From: Phaeobacter piscinae
Lineage (GTDB): Bacteria; Pseudomonadota; Alphaproteobacteria; Rhodobacterales; Rhodobacteraceae
NCBI RefSeq assembly: GCF_002407245.1
Contig: NZ_CP010681.1
Span: 1,178,001 to 1,242,000, forward strand
DNA: 64,000 bases
Reading direction: 5' to 3'
Positions 1 to 8,177 of this stretch are shown here, in pieces. The position numbers and the translations under genes were made by a program. The notes below the pieces were generated by a model. The model worked only from the letters and a program-made list of their open reading frames with translations. It ran no database searches and had not been told where the DNA came from. How positions within the stretch are numbered: the first letter of the stretch is position 1; each line of letters begins with the position of its first letter.

Positions 1-1244
1 TTGCGCCCCCTTGAATCGCGAAACGAGCAGCCCATCGCGCGGATGTTTTTATGGGTGCCGTTCTCCAGTCTGATCCGAAAATCGATAGAGTAGTTGCGAA
101 CGTGGTGCAGCGCCTCCTGAAAACCGTTGATGACGCGATCGCGGTCATTGGGATGTACCAGAGATTTCCAGACAGAGAGCGGTACCTCGCTAGAACCGAC
201 TGGATCACCATACAGTTCCCGCATTCTACGATCCCAAATCGCAATGTCAGAACTGTCCCTCATCTCCCAGATGCCGATCTTGGAGGTTTCAACAGCCATT
301 TCCAAGCGGCGGGACATCGCTTCCAGCTGACGTTCGCGCCGTTTGAGTGTCTGAATCACCGTCCGCCTTGCTGCTGACAATCGGCCGGCCAGGGCCGTTG
401 GAAAGAGAATGAAGGTACCGGCAAGAAAGATCGTAAATCGCAGTTGCCATTTGTTGTCGGCACGGTTGGGCCAGCCACCTTTGGGGCGCGCGGCAAGTTG
501 CCAGGTTCCCACCGGCAGCACTATGTCCATCAACACCGGGTCGTCCCGCAGAATATCCGGACTGCCGTAGAACTGCGCGCCGTTCGCGCCTTTTCCATCG
601 TTGCCGACGAGGGCTACGTCGATCATTAGATCAGGGTGGGTTAACCCACCCTGAGAATAGATGGCGTCGATATCGATCACGGAAGAAAGAATGCCCCAGA
701 ATGATTTGCTTTCTGGCGGCCCGACGAAGATTGGAAAACGGGCGATCATGCCCTGGCCGCCCTGCATCAGATCGACCGGACCTGCCAGAACGAGGTCACC
801 GCTGTCTCGCGCCAGTAGGGCTGCGGCGCGTTGCGCGTCGTTCTTGCGGTAATCCAACCCGATCGCCGCCTCGTTGCCTTCTATGGGATACATCAGCTTG
901 ATGATAAGATCGGGCGCTGCCGCAATGTTTCGCAAACTATCTTCTGCCGCCAGGATATGAGAAGCCAATTGAGCAAACCGCTGCTGGGTCATATCTGGCT
1001 CTGTCGACAGAACTGCCCTGAGACCGCGAACCAACTGAATATCGGCCGATAGATTGCCCTCGATCCGTGCGCGGATCAGCCCCGCTTCATATTGGACATC
1101 GGCGCGCAGTTTCTGGTCATAAATGGTGTCATTCTGAGATTCGGCAGATATGCCCGCAGCAACGATCACCACGAGGGCGACCAGCGTCGGCAGATAGGTC
1201 CGATTGTTCAGCGCCTTTATCCACGCCTTAGGCCGAATTCTCAT
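1..1244 (-). CDS. CHASE-PAS membrane sensor protein, 3' end outside the window
   Basis: Partial gene; the start (ATG at 1242-1244) is present and at least 414 residues are visible before the window edge. Residues 17-34 form a membrane helix. Residues about 40-250 look like an extracytoplasmic CHASE sensor domain, with a YEAGLIRARIEGN stretch followed by LVRGLRA. A second helix lies at 268-288, and a cytoplasmic PAS fold begins near 315 (MAVETSKIGIWEM and LVHPNDRDRV are PAS_3-like). CHASE-PAS proteins usually end in a histidine kinase or a GGDEF/EAL cyclic-di-GMP domain; which one applies here cannot be seen. A TTG directly precedes the ATG and could be used instead. It is divergent from the chemoreceptor gene at 1700. 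Confidence 0.8.
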   Translation of the reverse strand, partial: MRIRPKAWIKALNNRTYLPTLVALVVIVAAGISAESQNDTIYDQKLRADVQYEAGLIRARIEGNLSADIQLVRGLRAVLSTEPDMTQQRFAQLASHILAAEDSLRNIAAAPDLIIKLMYPIEGNEAAIGLDYRKNDAQRAAALLARDSGDLVLAGPVDLMQGGQGMIARFPIFVGPPESKSFWGILSSVIDIDAIYSQGGLTHPDLMIDVALVGNDGKGANGAQFYGSPDILRDDPVLMDIVLPVGTWQLAARPKGGWPNRADNKWQLRFTIFLAGTFILFPTALAGRLSAARRTVIQTLKRRERQLEAMSRRLEMAVETSKIGIWEMRDSSDIAIWDRRMRELYGDPVGSSEVPLSVWKSLVHPNDRDRVINGFQEALHHVRNYSIDFRIRLENGTHKNIRAMGCSFRDSRGR

Positions 1245-1414
1245 CAAAGCTACACCGGTGATTTTCGTCTACTCAAGATACACAGTCATTCCTGTCGCAA
1301 AACTGTTCAACCAATATTAATGATGCTCGAACTTTTCCACTTTGAGAGGATTTTCTCACAGGCACTAACCTGCTGGGGGGTCTGTTTGGAGAGTTTCGCC
1401 GGTTGTATCTCGGA

Positions 1415-1429
1415 TTAACCTAAAATTGA
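1415..1429. promoter_or_regulatory. Possible CtrA-type half-site pair
   Basis: TTAA, seven bases, then TTGA. The CtrA consensus in Alphaproteobacteria is TTAA-N7-TTAA, so there is one mismatch. CtrA controls motility and chemotaxis genes in many roseobacters, which suits the downstream chemoreceptor, but a single near-match is weak evidence. Confidence 0.25.
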
Positions 1430-1581
1430 GCAGGTTTTTAGGTGGCTGCCAACGGAAGGGGTACCATCTTGAGTTGAACGTATTAACGAGCGCTAGCGTA
1501 AATGCGTGTCTTTGTGATCTATAGTGAACACTTTGAAGGGTAACTAAGTTATTGTAGGCAATAATGAAATTATGAGTGAGA

Positions 1582-1609
1582 CAGGGGAGGTGCTGCTCTC
1601 CGGCCCCTG
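1582..1609. repeat. GC-rich hairpin in the chemoreceptor leader
   Basis: CAGGGG at 1582-1587 pairs with CCCCTG at 1604-1609, and an inner GAG/CTC pairing is possible. A short T run follows at about 1620. It lies 90 bases before the ATG at 1700. No gene on the + strand ends just upstream, so it is not an obvious terminator; it may be a leader structure. Confidence 0.35.
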
Positions 1610-1699
1610 ACGCGACGCATTTTTCAAAGTTAACATTTGGGCAAGGAACCTCCGATATTGATTTTTAGATCAACTTTCAATGTATGGCCGAGGGTAACG

Positions 1700-3073
1700 A
1701 TGTTTTTCAAACGTGATGCAAAGAAACAGCAAGCTGAATCGACAATGGAACGATCGATCATGGATATGATCGATCGAACTCAGGCCATGATCCAATTCGA
1801 ACCCGACGGAACGATTCTGGAGGCCAATGCGAATTTCCTGGGCGCGGTCGGATACCAGCTTGAGGAAATCCAAGGTAAGCATCACTCGATGTTCGTCGAT
1901 CCCGATTATGCCCGCAGCGACGCCTATAAATCGTTCTGGGCGGATCTGGCGGCGGGGAAATTTTTCACCGATCAATATCCGCGCGTATCAAAAGCGGGGG
2001 AGACGATCTGGATCCAAGCCACTTATGCTCCGGTTCTGGATGGCGAGGGCAATACGATCCGGGTGATCAAACTGGCCACCGACATCACCGCCCGACAGAA
2101 CAGTGTTGAAGAAATCTCCAAAGGGTTGGAAGCATTGAGTGAGGGGGATCTGAGCTACCGGGTACAGCCCTCTGACCTGCCGGATATGCGGGTACTCTGC
2201 GAGGCGTTCAACAACGCGCAGGATACCTTGAATGGCGCTGTTGAAACGGTGAAGGCGGTCGCCGATGCGGTCGGCAGTACGGCATCTGAAATCAGCCAGT
2301 CCTCTAGTGAGCTGTCGCATCGTACCGAAACCCAGGCCGCCACACTGGAAGAAACCGCCGCTGCAATTGAGGAGCTGACCTCCACAGTGCGTTCTGCCGC
2401 CGATGGCGCCCGTGAGGTTGAGGACATCGTCAGCAATGCGCGCGCAACCGCGGAGGAAAGCGGTGAAGTTGTGAGCAACGCGGTGACGGCGATGTCGCAG
2501 ATCGAGGACTCCTCCGGCAAGATCTCGCAGATCATCTCGGTGATCGATGATATCGCCTTTCAAACCAATCTGCTGGCGTTGAATGCAGGTGTTGAGGCCG
2601 CGCGGGCAGGCGAGGCTGGGCGCGGTTTTGCGGTTGTTGCCTCCGAAGTACGCGCGCTGGCGCAGCGGTCCTCTGACGCGGCGGGTGAGATCAAGCAGCT
2701 GATCAACGAGAGTTCGCAATATGTCGGCAACGGTGTAAAACTGGTAAGCCGTGCGGGTGAGGAACTGCAGAAGATCATTGGCAGCGTCAGCACGATTTCG
2801 GGCCATGTCAGCCAGATTGCAACCGGTGCGGCGGAACAATCGGTGACCCTTGTCGAGATCAACACCGGTGTCAGCCAGCTGGATCAGGTGACCCAGCACA
2901 ACGCAGCCATGGTCGAAGAGGCAACTGCGGCCAGCCAGACACTCTCCAATGACGCCAATGAGTTGACCCGCCAGATTTCCATCTTCAAGACCGGATCAGG
3001 CACCCAGAACATCGTGTCATTTGGAAGCGGCGGCACTGGAGCGCAGGGCTACGGTGTCCGTGCAACCGGCTGA
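1700..3073 (+). CDS. Soluble PAS-domain methyl-accepting chemotaxis protein
   Basis: 457 aa cytoplasmic chemoreceptor that would pass a signal to CheA/CheW. A PAS domain spans about residues 22-130 ([20 protein letters not shown]; final TDITARQ). A HAMP-like linker follows ([15 protein letters not shown], about 141-155). The MCP signalling domain spans about 200-430, with its hairpin tip around 284-320 ([13 protein letters not shown], then [20 protein letters not shown]). No membrane helix is present, so it probably senses an internal cue such as redox or oxygen, as Aer-type PAS receptors do; the ligand is not evident. I chose the ATG at 1700 because GAGGG lies just upstream; an in-frame TTG at 1637 has no ribosome-binding site. 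No C-terminal CheR-tethering pentapeptide is seen. Confidence 0.93.
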   Translation: MFFKRDAKKQQAESTMERSIMDMIDRTQAMIQFEPDGTILEANANFLGAVGYQLEEIQGKHHSMFVDPDYARSDAYKSFWADLAAGKFFTDQYPRVSKAGETIWIQATYAPVLDGEGNTIRVIKLATDITARQNSVEEISKGLEALSEGDLSYRVQPSDLPDMRVLCEAFNNAQDTLNGAVETVKAVADAVGSTASEISQSSSELSHRTETQAATLEETAAAIEELTSTVRSAADGAREVEDIVSNARATAEESGEVVSNAVTAMSQIEDSSGKISQIISVIDDIAFQTNLLALNAGVEAARAGEAGRGFAVVASEVRALAQRSSDAAGEIKQLINESSQYVGNGVKLVSRAGEELQKIIGSVSTISGHVSQIATGAAEQSVTLVEINTGVSQLDQVTQHNAAMVEEATAASQTLSNDANELTRQISIFKTGSGTQNIVSFGSGGTGAQGYGVRATG

Positions 3074-3169
3074 ATTAGGCATAAAAAGGCGGTCCATCTG
3101 AGGCGCCGTCTCTCCCATACAGAAGAACGATATGGGGAAACGTCTGTACCAAACGTCCTCAGCACATGG

Positions 3170-3210
3170 CCGCCGCACTGCACCAGCAGCTGCGGCGGTT
3201 GGTATTTTGA
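3170..3210 (+). terminator. Candidate terminator after the chemoreceptor gene
   Basis: CCGCCGCA (3170-3177) pairs with TGCGGCGG (3191-3198) across a 13-base loop and is followed by a T-rich stretch. It lies about 100 bases past the stop codon, so it is only a candidate. Apart from this, 3074-3355 holds nothing convincing; a 62-codon frame there looks spurious. Confidence 0.4.
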
Positions 3211-3355
3211 TCGCAGTGTTTTCAGGGGCTGATCAGTGGCCATTTCGGCGCTGTGCTGCCCTGGAACTGATCAGGATCAAAGACCGGTCTTCCGACACCA
3301 TGATTTATGGTGACAGATAACCAAATCTTGCCAACCCATGACCGGAGTGACCGCC

Positions 3356-3538
3356 ATGATCCGCCTAGCATCCATCCTCTATTCCCTGATCGGCAGCAGC
3401 CTTGCTGGGGCCGCTGTGATCGCGGTTCTGGTGGCCGGGCATGTCTCTGTTCCGGCTATTCTGATGGCGGCCGCTGTTGGCGCCGTTGCCGGACTGCCGG
3501 TGTCCTATCTGGTGGCCCGACGGCTGTATCAGGGCTGA
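3356..3538 (+). CDS. Small two-helix membrane protein of a Rhodobacteraceae family
   Basis: 60 aa, almost entirely two hydrophobic helices (residues about 5-27 and 30-52) with a short basic tail ending in ARRLYQG. I recognise the pattern (MIRLASILYSLIGSSLAG, then VIAVLVAGHVS) as a short family widespread in Rhodobacteraceae. From memory, databases often mislabel it CTP synthetase; it has no CTP synthase sequence and is far too short. The ATG at 3356 has GGAGTG at a good distance and is preferred over the ATG at 3338. It converges on the hydrolase gene. Function unknown. Confidence 0.65.
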   Translation: MIRLASILYSLIGSSLAGAAVIAVLVAGHVSVPAILMAAAVGAVAGLPVSYLVARRLYQG

Positions 3539-3567
3539 TCACCCCCGCGTCCTGGGCTGGGGGCCGT

Positions 3568-4326
3568 TCACGCGTCGAAGAACCCGCGGGCCGTCGCCAC
3601 AAAGGCGCGGGGATTTTCGGCGTGGAGCCAATGTCCGCAATCAGGAAGTTTGGCGAAATGGGACCGGCTGAACCGCGCCTTGATCAAAGGGCGATGTTCC
3701 GGCAGGACATAATCTGATGCCGCGCCGGACAGAAACAGCGTGCTGCCGTCCCATTGCGCTTCGGTTTCGGGAAACCCCATGATGTGAGGCATGTCGCGTT
3801 CCAGGGTGTCCAGGTTCAGGCGCCAGCGCCTGTTTGGCAGATCAAGGGACTGCGTGAAGAAACTCTGTAGGGCTTTCTTAACGCCGAGGTTGGCCAGCTG
3901 CGCCTCGGCGTCTGAGCGGCGTTCGACCTTGGCAAGATCAACCTGACGCATTGCATGGATGTACTGGATCTGGCTGTGCGTATAGGCCACCGGTGCAATA
4001 TCCGCGACCAGCAGGCGGCGCAGCGCCTGGGGGTGGTTGAGGGCGAGCGTCATCGCTGCCTTGCCCCCCATAGAATGGCCAATCATATCAACAGGCCCGC
4101 CATGCGCTGCGATTACTTCCGCCAGATCATCGGCCATATCGTGGTAACTGTGGGTCTCGGTCCAGGGACTGCTGCCATGGTTGCGCATATCGATTGCGAT
4201 GACCTCACGCTCATCGCAAAGCCGCTTGGCAATTGCGCCCCAGTTGCGGGCAGAGCCATAAAGCCCATGCGCGATCATCAGGGTGGGCTTGTCGGTCGGG
4301 GCGCCATGGCGGATCGTGTTCAGCAT
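3568..4326 (-). CDS. Alpha/beta-fold hydrolase (YbfF-like esterase)
   Basis: 252 aa, full length for the family. The oxyanion-hole motif HGLYGS is at 20-25, MRNHGSS at 47-53, and the nucleophile elbow GHSMGG at 83-88 with Ser85 as the catalytic serine. The C-terminal CGHWLHAENP carries the expected catalytic histidine. The architecture resembles the E. coli YbfF esterase and other short-acyl ester or acyl-CoA hydrolases. The natural substrate cannot be read from sequence. It is cytoplasmic (no signal peptide) and stands alone, divergent from the gene at 4471. Confidence 0.88.
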   Translation of the reverse strand: MLNTIRHGAPTDKPTLMIAHGLYGSARNWGAIAKRLCDEREVIAIDMRNHGSSPWTETHSYHDMADDLAEVIAAHGGPVDMIGHSMGGKAAMTLALNHPQALRRLLVADIAPVAYTHSQIQYIHAMRQVDLAKVERRSDAEAQLANLGVKKALQSFFTQSLDLPNRRWRLNLDTLERDMPHIMGFPETEAQWDGSTLFLSGAASDYVLPEHRPLIKARFSRSHFAKLPDCGHWLHAENPRAFVATARGFFDA

Positions 4327-4470
4327 ATCCCCGTGATAACGTCGGCATCGTCCGCTCGCCAGCCCCTTTGCGCGGGGGATTGCTGTTGTGTTTGATATCT
4401 CCGGCTGGGCATTGAGCGCACCGCAAAGCGTCGTTATTGTGCCGTTAGTTTTTCAGATCCCGGACCATCC

Positions 4471-4836
4471 ATGGCAGATACACTTCTCAGCGATATCGAA
4501 CAGGTTCAGGAACTGCTGAAAGACCGCGAACAGGCCGGCGGCGATCTTGCCTCTGCCCTGAAACACGCGCGACGCCGGTTGCCACGCCGGATCTACCGTC
4601 AGGGGATGCGGCTTGCCGAGGCGCAGCATTTGCTGGCGCACCCGAAGCTGCGGCTGACGGTTGAGCATGATCCGTTGCAGCGCGCGGCGCGAGAGGTGAT
4701 CAAGCACCTGAAGTCCATCGACCTGGCAGACCGTCGCCGCGGACGGCTACTGGATATCGTCGCCACAATGGCCTTCTCGCTAATCGTGGTTGCGATATTG
4801 CTCGTGGTGGTGCTGCGCTGGCGGGGATTTGTCTAA
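4471..4836 (+). CDS. Tail-anchored hypothetical protein
   Basis: 121 aa. The first ~90 residues are charged and helical (many Arg, Leu, Glu and Gln; likely coiled-coil), and a single hydrophobic helix at about 95-115 (IVATMAFSLIVVAILLVVVL) ends five residues before the C terminus. This is the layout of a tail-anchored inner-membrane protein facing the cytoplasm. I do not recognise a named family. It ends about 40 bases before the TetR operator, so it may or may not be cotranscribed with the stress module that follows. Confidence 0.7.
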   Translation: MADTLLSDIEQVQELLKDREQAGGDLASALKHARRRLPRRIYRQGMRLAEAQHLLAHPKLRLTVEHDPLQRAAREVIKHLKSIDLADRRRGRLLDIVATMAFSLIVVAILLVVVLRWRGFV

Positions 4837-4874
4837 GGCGTGACACCCCTTTCCCTTGCGGGCGCGGCCCGGTA

Positions 4875-4893
4875 TCTTGAACGTGGTTCAAGA
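4875..4893. promoter_or_regulatory. TetR operator O1 upstream of the tetR gene
   Basis: TCTTGAACGTGGTTCAAGA is an exact palindrome with 8-base arms around a GTG spacer. It ends 16 bases before the TetR start codon and overlaps a plausible -10 (TATCTT at 4873-4878). It shares the TTGAAC-N3-GTTCAA core with three sites downstream of the gene, indicating autoregulation. Confidence 0.8.
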
Positions 4894-4909
4894 CTGAAGG
4901 GCAGAGCGA

Positions 4910-5497
4910 ATGGCAAGCAAGGCCGAAATCCGCAAGCAAGAGTTGCGTGAAAAACTGGTGGCAGCGGCTGAGATCCGCATTCGCCGTGATGGGGCAGGGG
5001 CACTGCGGGCGCGGGATCTTGCGACGGACGCGGGCTGCGCGGTGGGCGCCATTTACAATGCCTTTGACGATATGAATGCCATTGTGATGGCGGTGAACGG
5101 GCAGACCTTTCAGGCGTTGGGGCAGGCTGTGCGGCAGTCTCTCAACGGGGCGGAAGCTGCGGCGCCGACCGAACGGCTGATCCTGATGAGCAATGCGTAT
5201 CTGGGATTCGCCGCTGAGAATACCCGGCTGTGGCGCGCCTTGTTTGATGTGCAGGCGGAGGAGACGGAGGTCCCTGACTGGTACCGCGCCGCGCTGGAGG
5301 ATCTGTTTTCAAACATTGCGGCGCCGGTTGCGGAGATTTTTCCCGACAAAACACCCCAAGATTTGGTGCTTATGGTGCGGGCGTTGTTCTCGGCCGTGCA
5401 TGGAATCGTTTTGTTGGGACTGGAAAACCGGATCTCCGGCGTGCCGGTTGACCAAATTGAGCGCATGATTTCCGAGGTGTTGTCGCGGCTTACATGA
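4910..5497 (+). CDS. TetR-family repressor of the pspA module
   Basis: 195 aa. The N-terminal TetR helix-turn-helix spans about residues 10-57 (KLVAAAEIRIRRDG, ARDLATDAGCAVGAIYNAFDDM). The C-terminal ligand-binding region is alpha-helical and diverged, as usual for the family. Palindromes with a TGAAC-N3-GTTCA core lie just upstream of its start and three times just downstream of its stop, before pspA. I infer that it represses both itself and the pspA/yiaA-like operon until an envelope-related ligand or stress releases it. The inducer is unknown. Confidence 0.9.
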   Translation: MASKAEIRKQELREKLVAAAEIRIRRDGAGALRARDLATDAGCAVGAIYNAFDDMNAIVMAVNGQTFQALGQAVRQSLNGAEAAAPTERLILMSNAYLGFAAENTRLWRALFDVQAEETEVPDWYRAALEDLFSNIAAPVAEIFPDKTPQDLVLMVRALFSAVHGIVLLGLENRISGVPVDQIERMISEVLSRLT

Positions 5498-5499
5498 TT

Positions 5500-5518
5500 T
5501 TTTGAACATCGTTCAAAA
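5500..5518. promoter_or_regulatory. TetR operator O2
   Basis: TTTTGAACATCGTTCAAAA has exact 8-base arms and an ATC spacer. It begins two bases after the tetR stop codon and sits just upstream of the candidate pspA promoter. Confidence 0.8.
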
Positions 5519-5524
5519 TAATGC

Positions 5525-5539
5525 TTGAACGGCGTTCAA
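5525..5539. promoter_or_regulatory. TetR operator O3, overlapping the pspA -35 box
   Basis: TTGAACGGCGTTCAA has exact 6-base arms and a GGC spacer. Its left arm is also the -35 hexamer of the candidate pspA promoter, so bound repressor would block RNA polymerase. Its centre is 23 bases from O2. Confidence 0.8.
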
Positions 5540-5553
5540 AAAATTTCTATACC
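5525..5553 (+). promoter_or_regulatory. pspA: Candidate sigma-70 promoter of pspA
   Basis: TTGAAC (5525-5530), 17 bases, TATACC (5548-5553). The spacing is ideal, and the predicted start near 5560 abuts operator O4. The pspA ATG follows at 5590 after a GGAGGAAACC ribosome-binding site. Confidence 0.65.
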
Positions 5554-5560
5554 CATATTG

Positions 5561-5573
5561 TGAACGATGTTCA
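5561..5573. promoter_or_regulatory. TetR operator O4 at the transcription start
   Basis: TGAACGATGTTCA has exact 5-base arms and a GAT spacer. It is the weakest of the four sites, positioned just after the predicted transcription start of pspA. Confidence 0.65.
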
Positions 5574-5589
5574 TGATATGGAGGAAACC

Positions 5590-6267
5590 ATGTTTGCAAC
5601 GATTAAGACCTTGATCCGGGGCATTGATGCCCGCGCTGAAGAGCGGTTGAGCGACAACTATGCGATTGAGCTGATTGATCAGAAGATCCGCACCGGCGAG
5701 GCCGATCTGACCCGCGCCAAACAGGCGCTGGCTGGTTTGATCCAGAAATCCCGTATGGAGACCCGTCAACTGGAGGCGGTCACAACGCGGATCAACGATC
5801 TGACGGAACGGGCCCGAGCGGCACTTGCAGAGGATCGCCAGGATCTCGCGCAGGCTGCGGCCACCGCCATTGCCGAGCTGGAAAACGAGCAAGCCATGCG
5901 TCGCCGCACCGTCGATATGCTGGAGCAGCGCAGCCTGCAGCTGCGCCAATCCGTCGAGGCCTGTCATCGCCGCCTGATGGATCTGAAACAGGGTGCGGTT
6001 GCAGCACGGGCCACCCGGAAGGCGCAAGGCGCACATATTGGCATGGCCCGGGGCGAAACCTCCGGCGACACGCTGGGGGAGGCGGAGGCGCTGATCAAGC
6101 GTGTGATGTCTGCCGAAGATCCGTTTGAGCATAGCGAAATCCTGAAGGACATCGAAACCGGGCTGAGCCATGGCACGGTGGTAGACGATCTGGCGGATGC
6201 CGGGTTCGGCGCCCCGACACGCAGTACGGCTGCGGATGTTCTGGCGCGGCTGACGCCGAAAAGCTGA
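5590..6267 (+). CDS. pspA: PspA/IM30-family envelope stress protein
   Basis: 225 aa, close to the usual PspA length. It opens with the amphipathic FATIKTLIRGIDARAEERL segment and continues as a long coiled coil (about residues 25-145: DLTRAKQALAGLI, RQLEAVTTRINDL, ENEQAMRRRTVDMLEQRS). The C-terminal part is less regular and ends in ADVLARLTPKS. PspA proteins assemble on the cytoplasmic face of the inner membrane and help keep it sealed under stress. I place the start at 5590 because GGAGGAAACC is immediately upstream. PspF-type sigma-54 activation is not evident; the operators indicate TetR control instead. Confidence 0.88.
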   Translation: MFATIKTLIRGIDARAEERLSDNYAIELIDQKIRTGEADLTRAKQALAGLIQKSRMETRQLEAVTTRINDLTERARAALAEDRQDLAQAAATAIAELENEQAMRRRTVDMLEQRSLQLRQSVEACHRRLMDLKQGAVAARATRKAQGAHIGMARGETSGDTLGEAEALIKRVMSAEDPFEHSEILKDIETGLSHGTVVDDLADAGFGAPTRSTAADVLARLTPKS

Positions 6268-6345
6268 CACATCGCCAGCGCCCAGAAATTGGCGCAGCTT
6301 TCTTAAGTATTTGAAAAACCAAGACCACCAACCGGGAGAGACCCA

Positions 6346-6630
6346 ATGACCAACGCACGCAACGACAACAACCTGATCATCACCCTCAATGTGGCCGGTG
6401 TGGCCGTGGCTTACGGGATGCTGGGGATTTCGCTCTGGCTTTCGACCGAGGTGCCGCTGGCAACCAAAGGCTTCTGGGGTATGGGCATCATGCTGCTGAC
6501 ACTGAGCCTGATCAACGTTGTGAAATACCGCTTTGACATCCGTTCAAGCGAGGACCGTATCCGCCGCATCGAAGAGGCGCGCAATGAGAAGATGCTGGAA
6601 GAGGCGTTGGCTGAGACCAAACCGCTCTGA
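6346..6630 (+). CDS. YiaA/YiaB-like two-helix inner membrane protein
   Basis: 94 aa. Two hydrophobic helices (about residues 11-33 and 38-60; LNVAGVAVAYGMLGISLWLS and FWGMGIMLLTLSLINVVKY) match the YiaAB two-helix domain. A charged helical tail (SSEDRIRRIEEARNEKMLEEALAE) probably faces the cytoplasm. GGGAGAG lies upstream of the start. It follows pspA by about 80 bases on the same strand and precedes a strong terminator, so I infer one operon: a membrane partner for the PspA-like protein. Confidence 0.8.
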   Translation: MTNARNDNNLIITLNVAGVAVAYGMLGISLWLSTEVPLATKGFWGMGIMLLTLSLINVVKYRFDIRSSEDRIRRIEEARNEKMLEEALAETKPL

Positions 6631-6658
6631 TCTGGTAGGCAGTCACAGCCCAAAAGAC

Positions 6659-6697
6659 AACCGCCGCGCACCAAGGGTACGCGGCGGTTCTTTTTTC
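6659..6697 (+). terminator. Rho-independent terminator of the pspA operon
   Basis: AACCGCCGCG (6659-6668) pairs perfectly with CGCGGCGGTT (6680-6689) across an 11-base loop and is followed by CTTTTTTC. It lies between the convergent pspA operon and glyA. Confidence 0.85.
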
Positions 6698-6708
6698 ATT
6701 CGAACGGC

Positions 6709-8007
6709 TTAGTGGTTCGGGTAGAGCGGGAAACGGGCGCAGAGGGCGGCCACTTTCTCACGTACCGAAGCCTCGACCGCAGCGTTGCCATCTTCGCCAT
6801 TGGCGGCCAGACCGTCGACAACTTCGATGATCAGATCCGCGATCTCGCGGAATTCTGCCTCTCCAAAGCCACGGGTGGTGCCCGCCGGGGTGCCAAGGCG
6901 GATGCCCGAGGTCACAGTCGGCTTTTCCGGGTCGAACGGGATGCCGTTCTTGTTGGTGGTGATATGGGCGCGGCCCAGAGCCTTGTCCACGATATTACCG
7001 GTCACGCCTTTGGGGCGCAGGTCGACCAGCATGACATGGGTGTCGGTGCCGCCGGTGACGATATCCAGACCGCCTTTGATCAGCTGATCCGCGAGGGCCA
7101 CGGCATTGGCGCGCACCTGCTTCTGATAGTCTTTGAACTCAGGACGCAGCGCCTCGCCAAAGGCCACTGCCTTGGCGGCGATCACATGCATCAGCGGGCC
7201 ACCCTGGATACCGGGGAAGATCGCGGAGTTCACCTTCTTTGCGATATCGGCATCGTTGGTCAGGATCATGCCACCGCGCGGGCCGCGCAGGGTTTTATGC
7301 GTGGTGGTGGTGGCAACATGGGCATGCGGGAAGGGGGAGGGGTGCTCACCCGCGGCGACCAGACCGGCGAAATGCGCCATGTCGACATGCAGGTAGGCGC
7401 CAACCTTATCAGCGATTTCGCGGAAGCGGGCAAAGTCGATGACGCGCGGAATGGCGGAACCACCGGCGATGATCAGCTTGGGCTGATGCTCAACTGCGAG
7501 GGCCTCAACCTGGTCGTAGTCAATCAGGCAGTCGTCTTCGCGCACACCGTAGTGAACCGCGTTGAACCATTTGCCGGACTGGTTGGGGCGCGCACCGTGA
7601 GTGAGGTGACCGCCGGAGGCCAGATCCATACCAAGGATGGTGTCGCCGGGTTTGATCAACGCCTGGAACACACCCTGGTTGGCCTGTGAGCCGGAGTTGG
7701 GCTGCACGTTTGCGAATTCACACCCAAACAGCTGCTTGGCGCGGTCGATGGCAAGGTTCTCTGCAACATCAACGTATTGGCAGCCGCCATAGTAGCGACG
7801 ACCCGGGTAGCCCTCGGCGTATTTGTTGGTCAGGACAGTGCCCTGGGCCTCCATCACGGCGGCGGAGACGATGTTTTCCGACGCGATCAGTTCGATCTCG
7901 TCGCGCTGACGACCAAGTTCATCCGTGACTGAGCCGAACAGCTCCGGATCGCGCTCGGCGAGGGATTGGGTGAAAAAACCGGGGTCGCGGGAAGTGGTCT
8001 CGGTCAT
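6709..8007 (-). CDS. glyA: Serine hydroxymethyltransferase
   Basis: 432 aa. It interconverts serine and glycine with tetrahydrofolate and supplies one-carbon units. The family motifs are clear: [29 protein letters not shown], the PLP-lysine motif [14 protein letters not shown], and the C-terminal [16 protein letters not shown]. The frame is open for 75 codons further upstream, but that extension is not GlyA-like. The ATG at 8007 has GGAG 9-12 bases upstream and gives the normal length. It is divergent from nadK with a 170-base shared promoter region. Confidence 0.98.
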   Translation of the reverse strand: MTETTSRDPGFFTQSLAERDPELFGSVTDELGRQRDEIELIASENIVSAAVMEAQGTVLTNKYAEGYPGRRYYGGCQYVDVAENLAIDRAKQLFGCEFANVQPNSGSQANQGVFQALIKPGDTILGMDLASGGHLTHGARPNQSGKWFNAVHYGVREDDCLIDYDQVEALAVEHQPKLIIAGGSAIPRVIDFARFREIADKVGAYLHVDMAHFAGLVAAGEHPSPFPHAHVATTTTHKTLRGPRGGMILTNDADIAKKVNSAIFPGIQGGPLMHVIAAKAVAFGEALRPEFKDYQKQVRANAVALADQLIKGGLDIVTGGTDTHVMLVDLRPKGVTGNIVDKALGRAHITTNKNGIPFDPEKPTVTSGIRLGTPAGTTRGFGEAEFREIADLIIEVVDGLAANGEDGNAAVEASVREKVAALCARFPLYPNH

Positions 8008-8177
8008 GCTGCTGGCTCCATGAGTTGGCGTTCCATTTGTGAGATTTCCTATCGGAAACACCACAGCCCTGAAAGCCCGGAATACGACGAATTCCTTGCT
8101 GAGAGCGGCAAGACTGGCAATCTTGGGAAAGCTGTGATTGTTTCGGAACGAATTGCGTAACACCGGAAACAGATTTG

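Larger units (their letters stand above)
1245..1699. other. Divergent intergenic region, no gene seen
   Basis: About 455 bases between the divergent sensor and chemoreceptor genes. The stretch is clearly more AT-rich than the flanking genes and must hold both promoters. It contains a near-CtrA-type motif (1415-1429) and a GC-rich hairpin (1582-1609), listed separately. I see no convincing open frame. Confidence 0.6.

Noticed and set aside
3132..3320. A 62-codon frame after the chemoreceptor gene
   Set aside because: It contains a candidate terminator hairpin, has no ribosome-binding site and no recognisable family.
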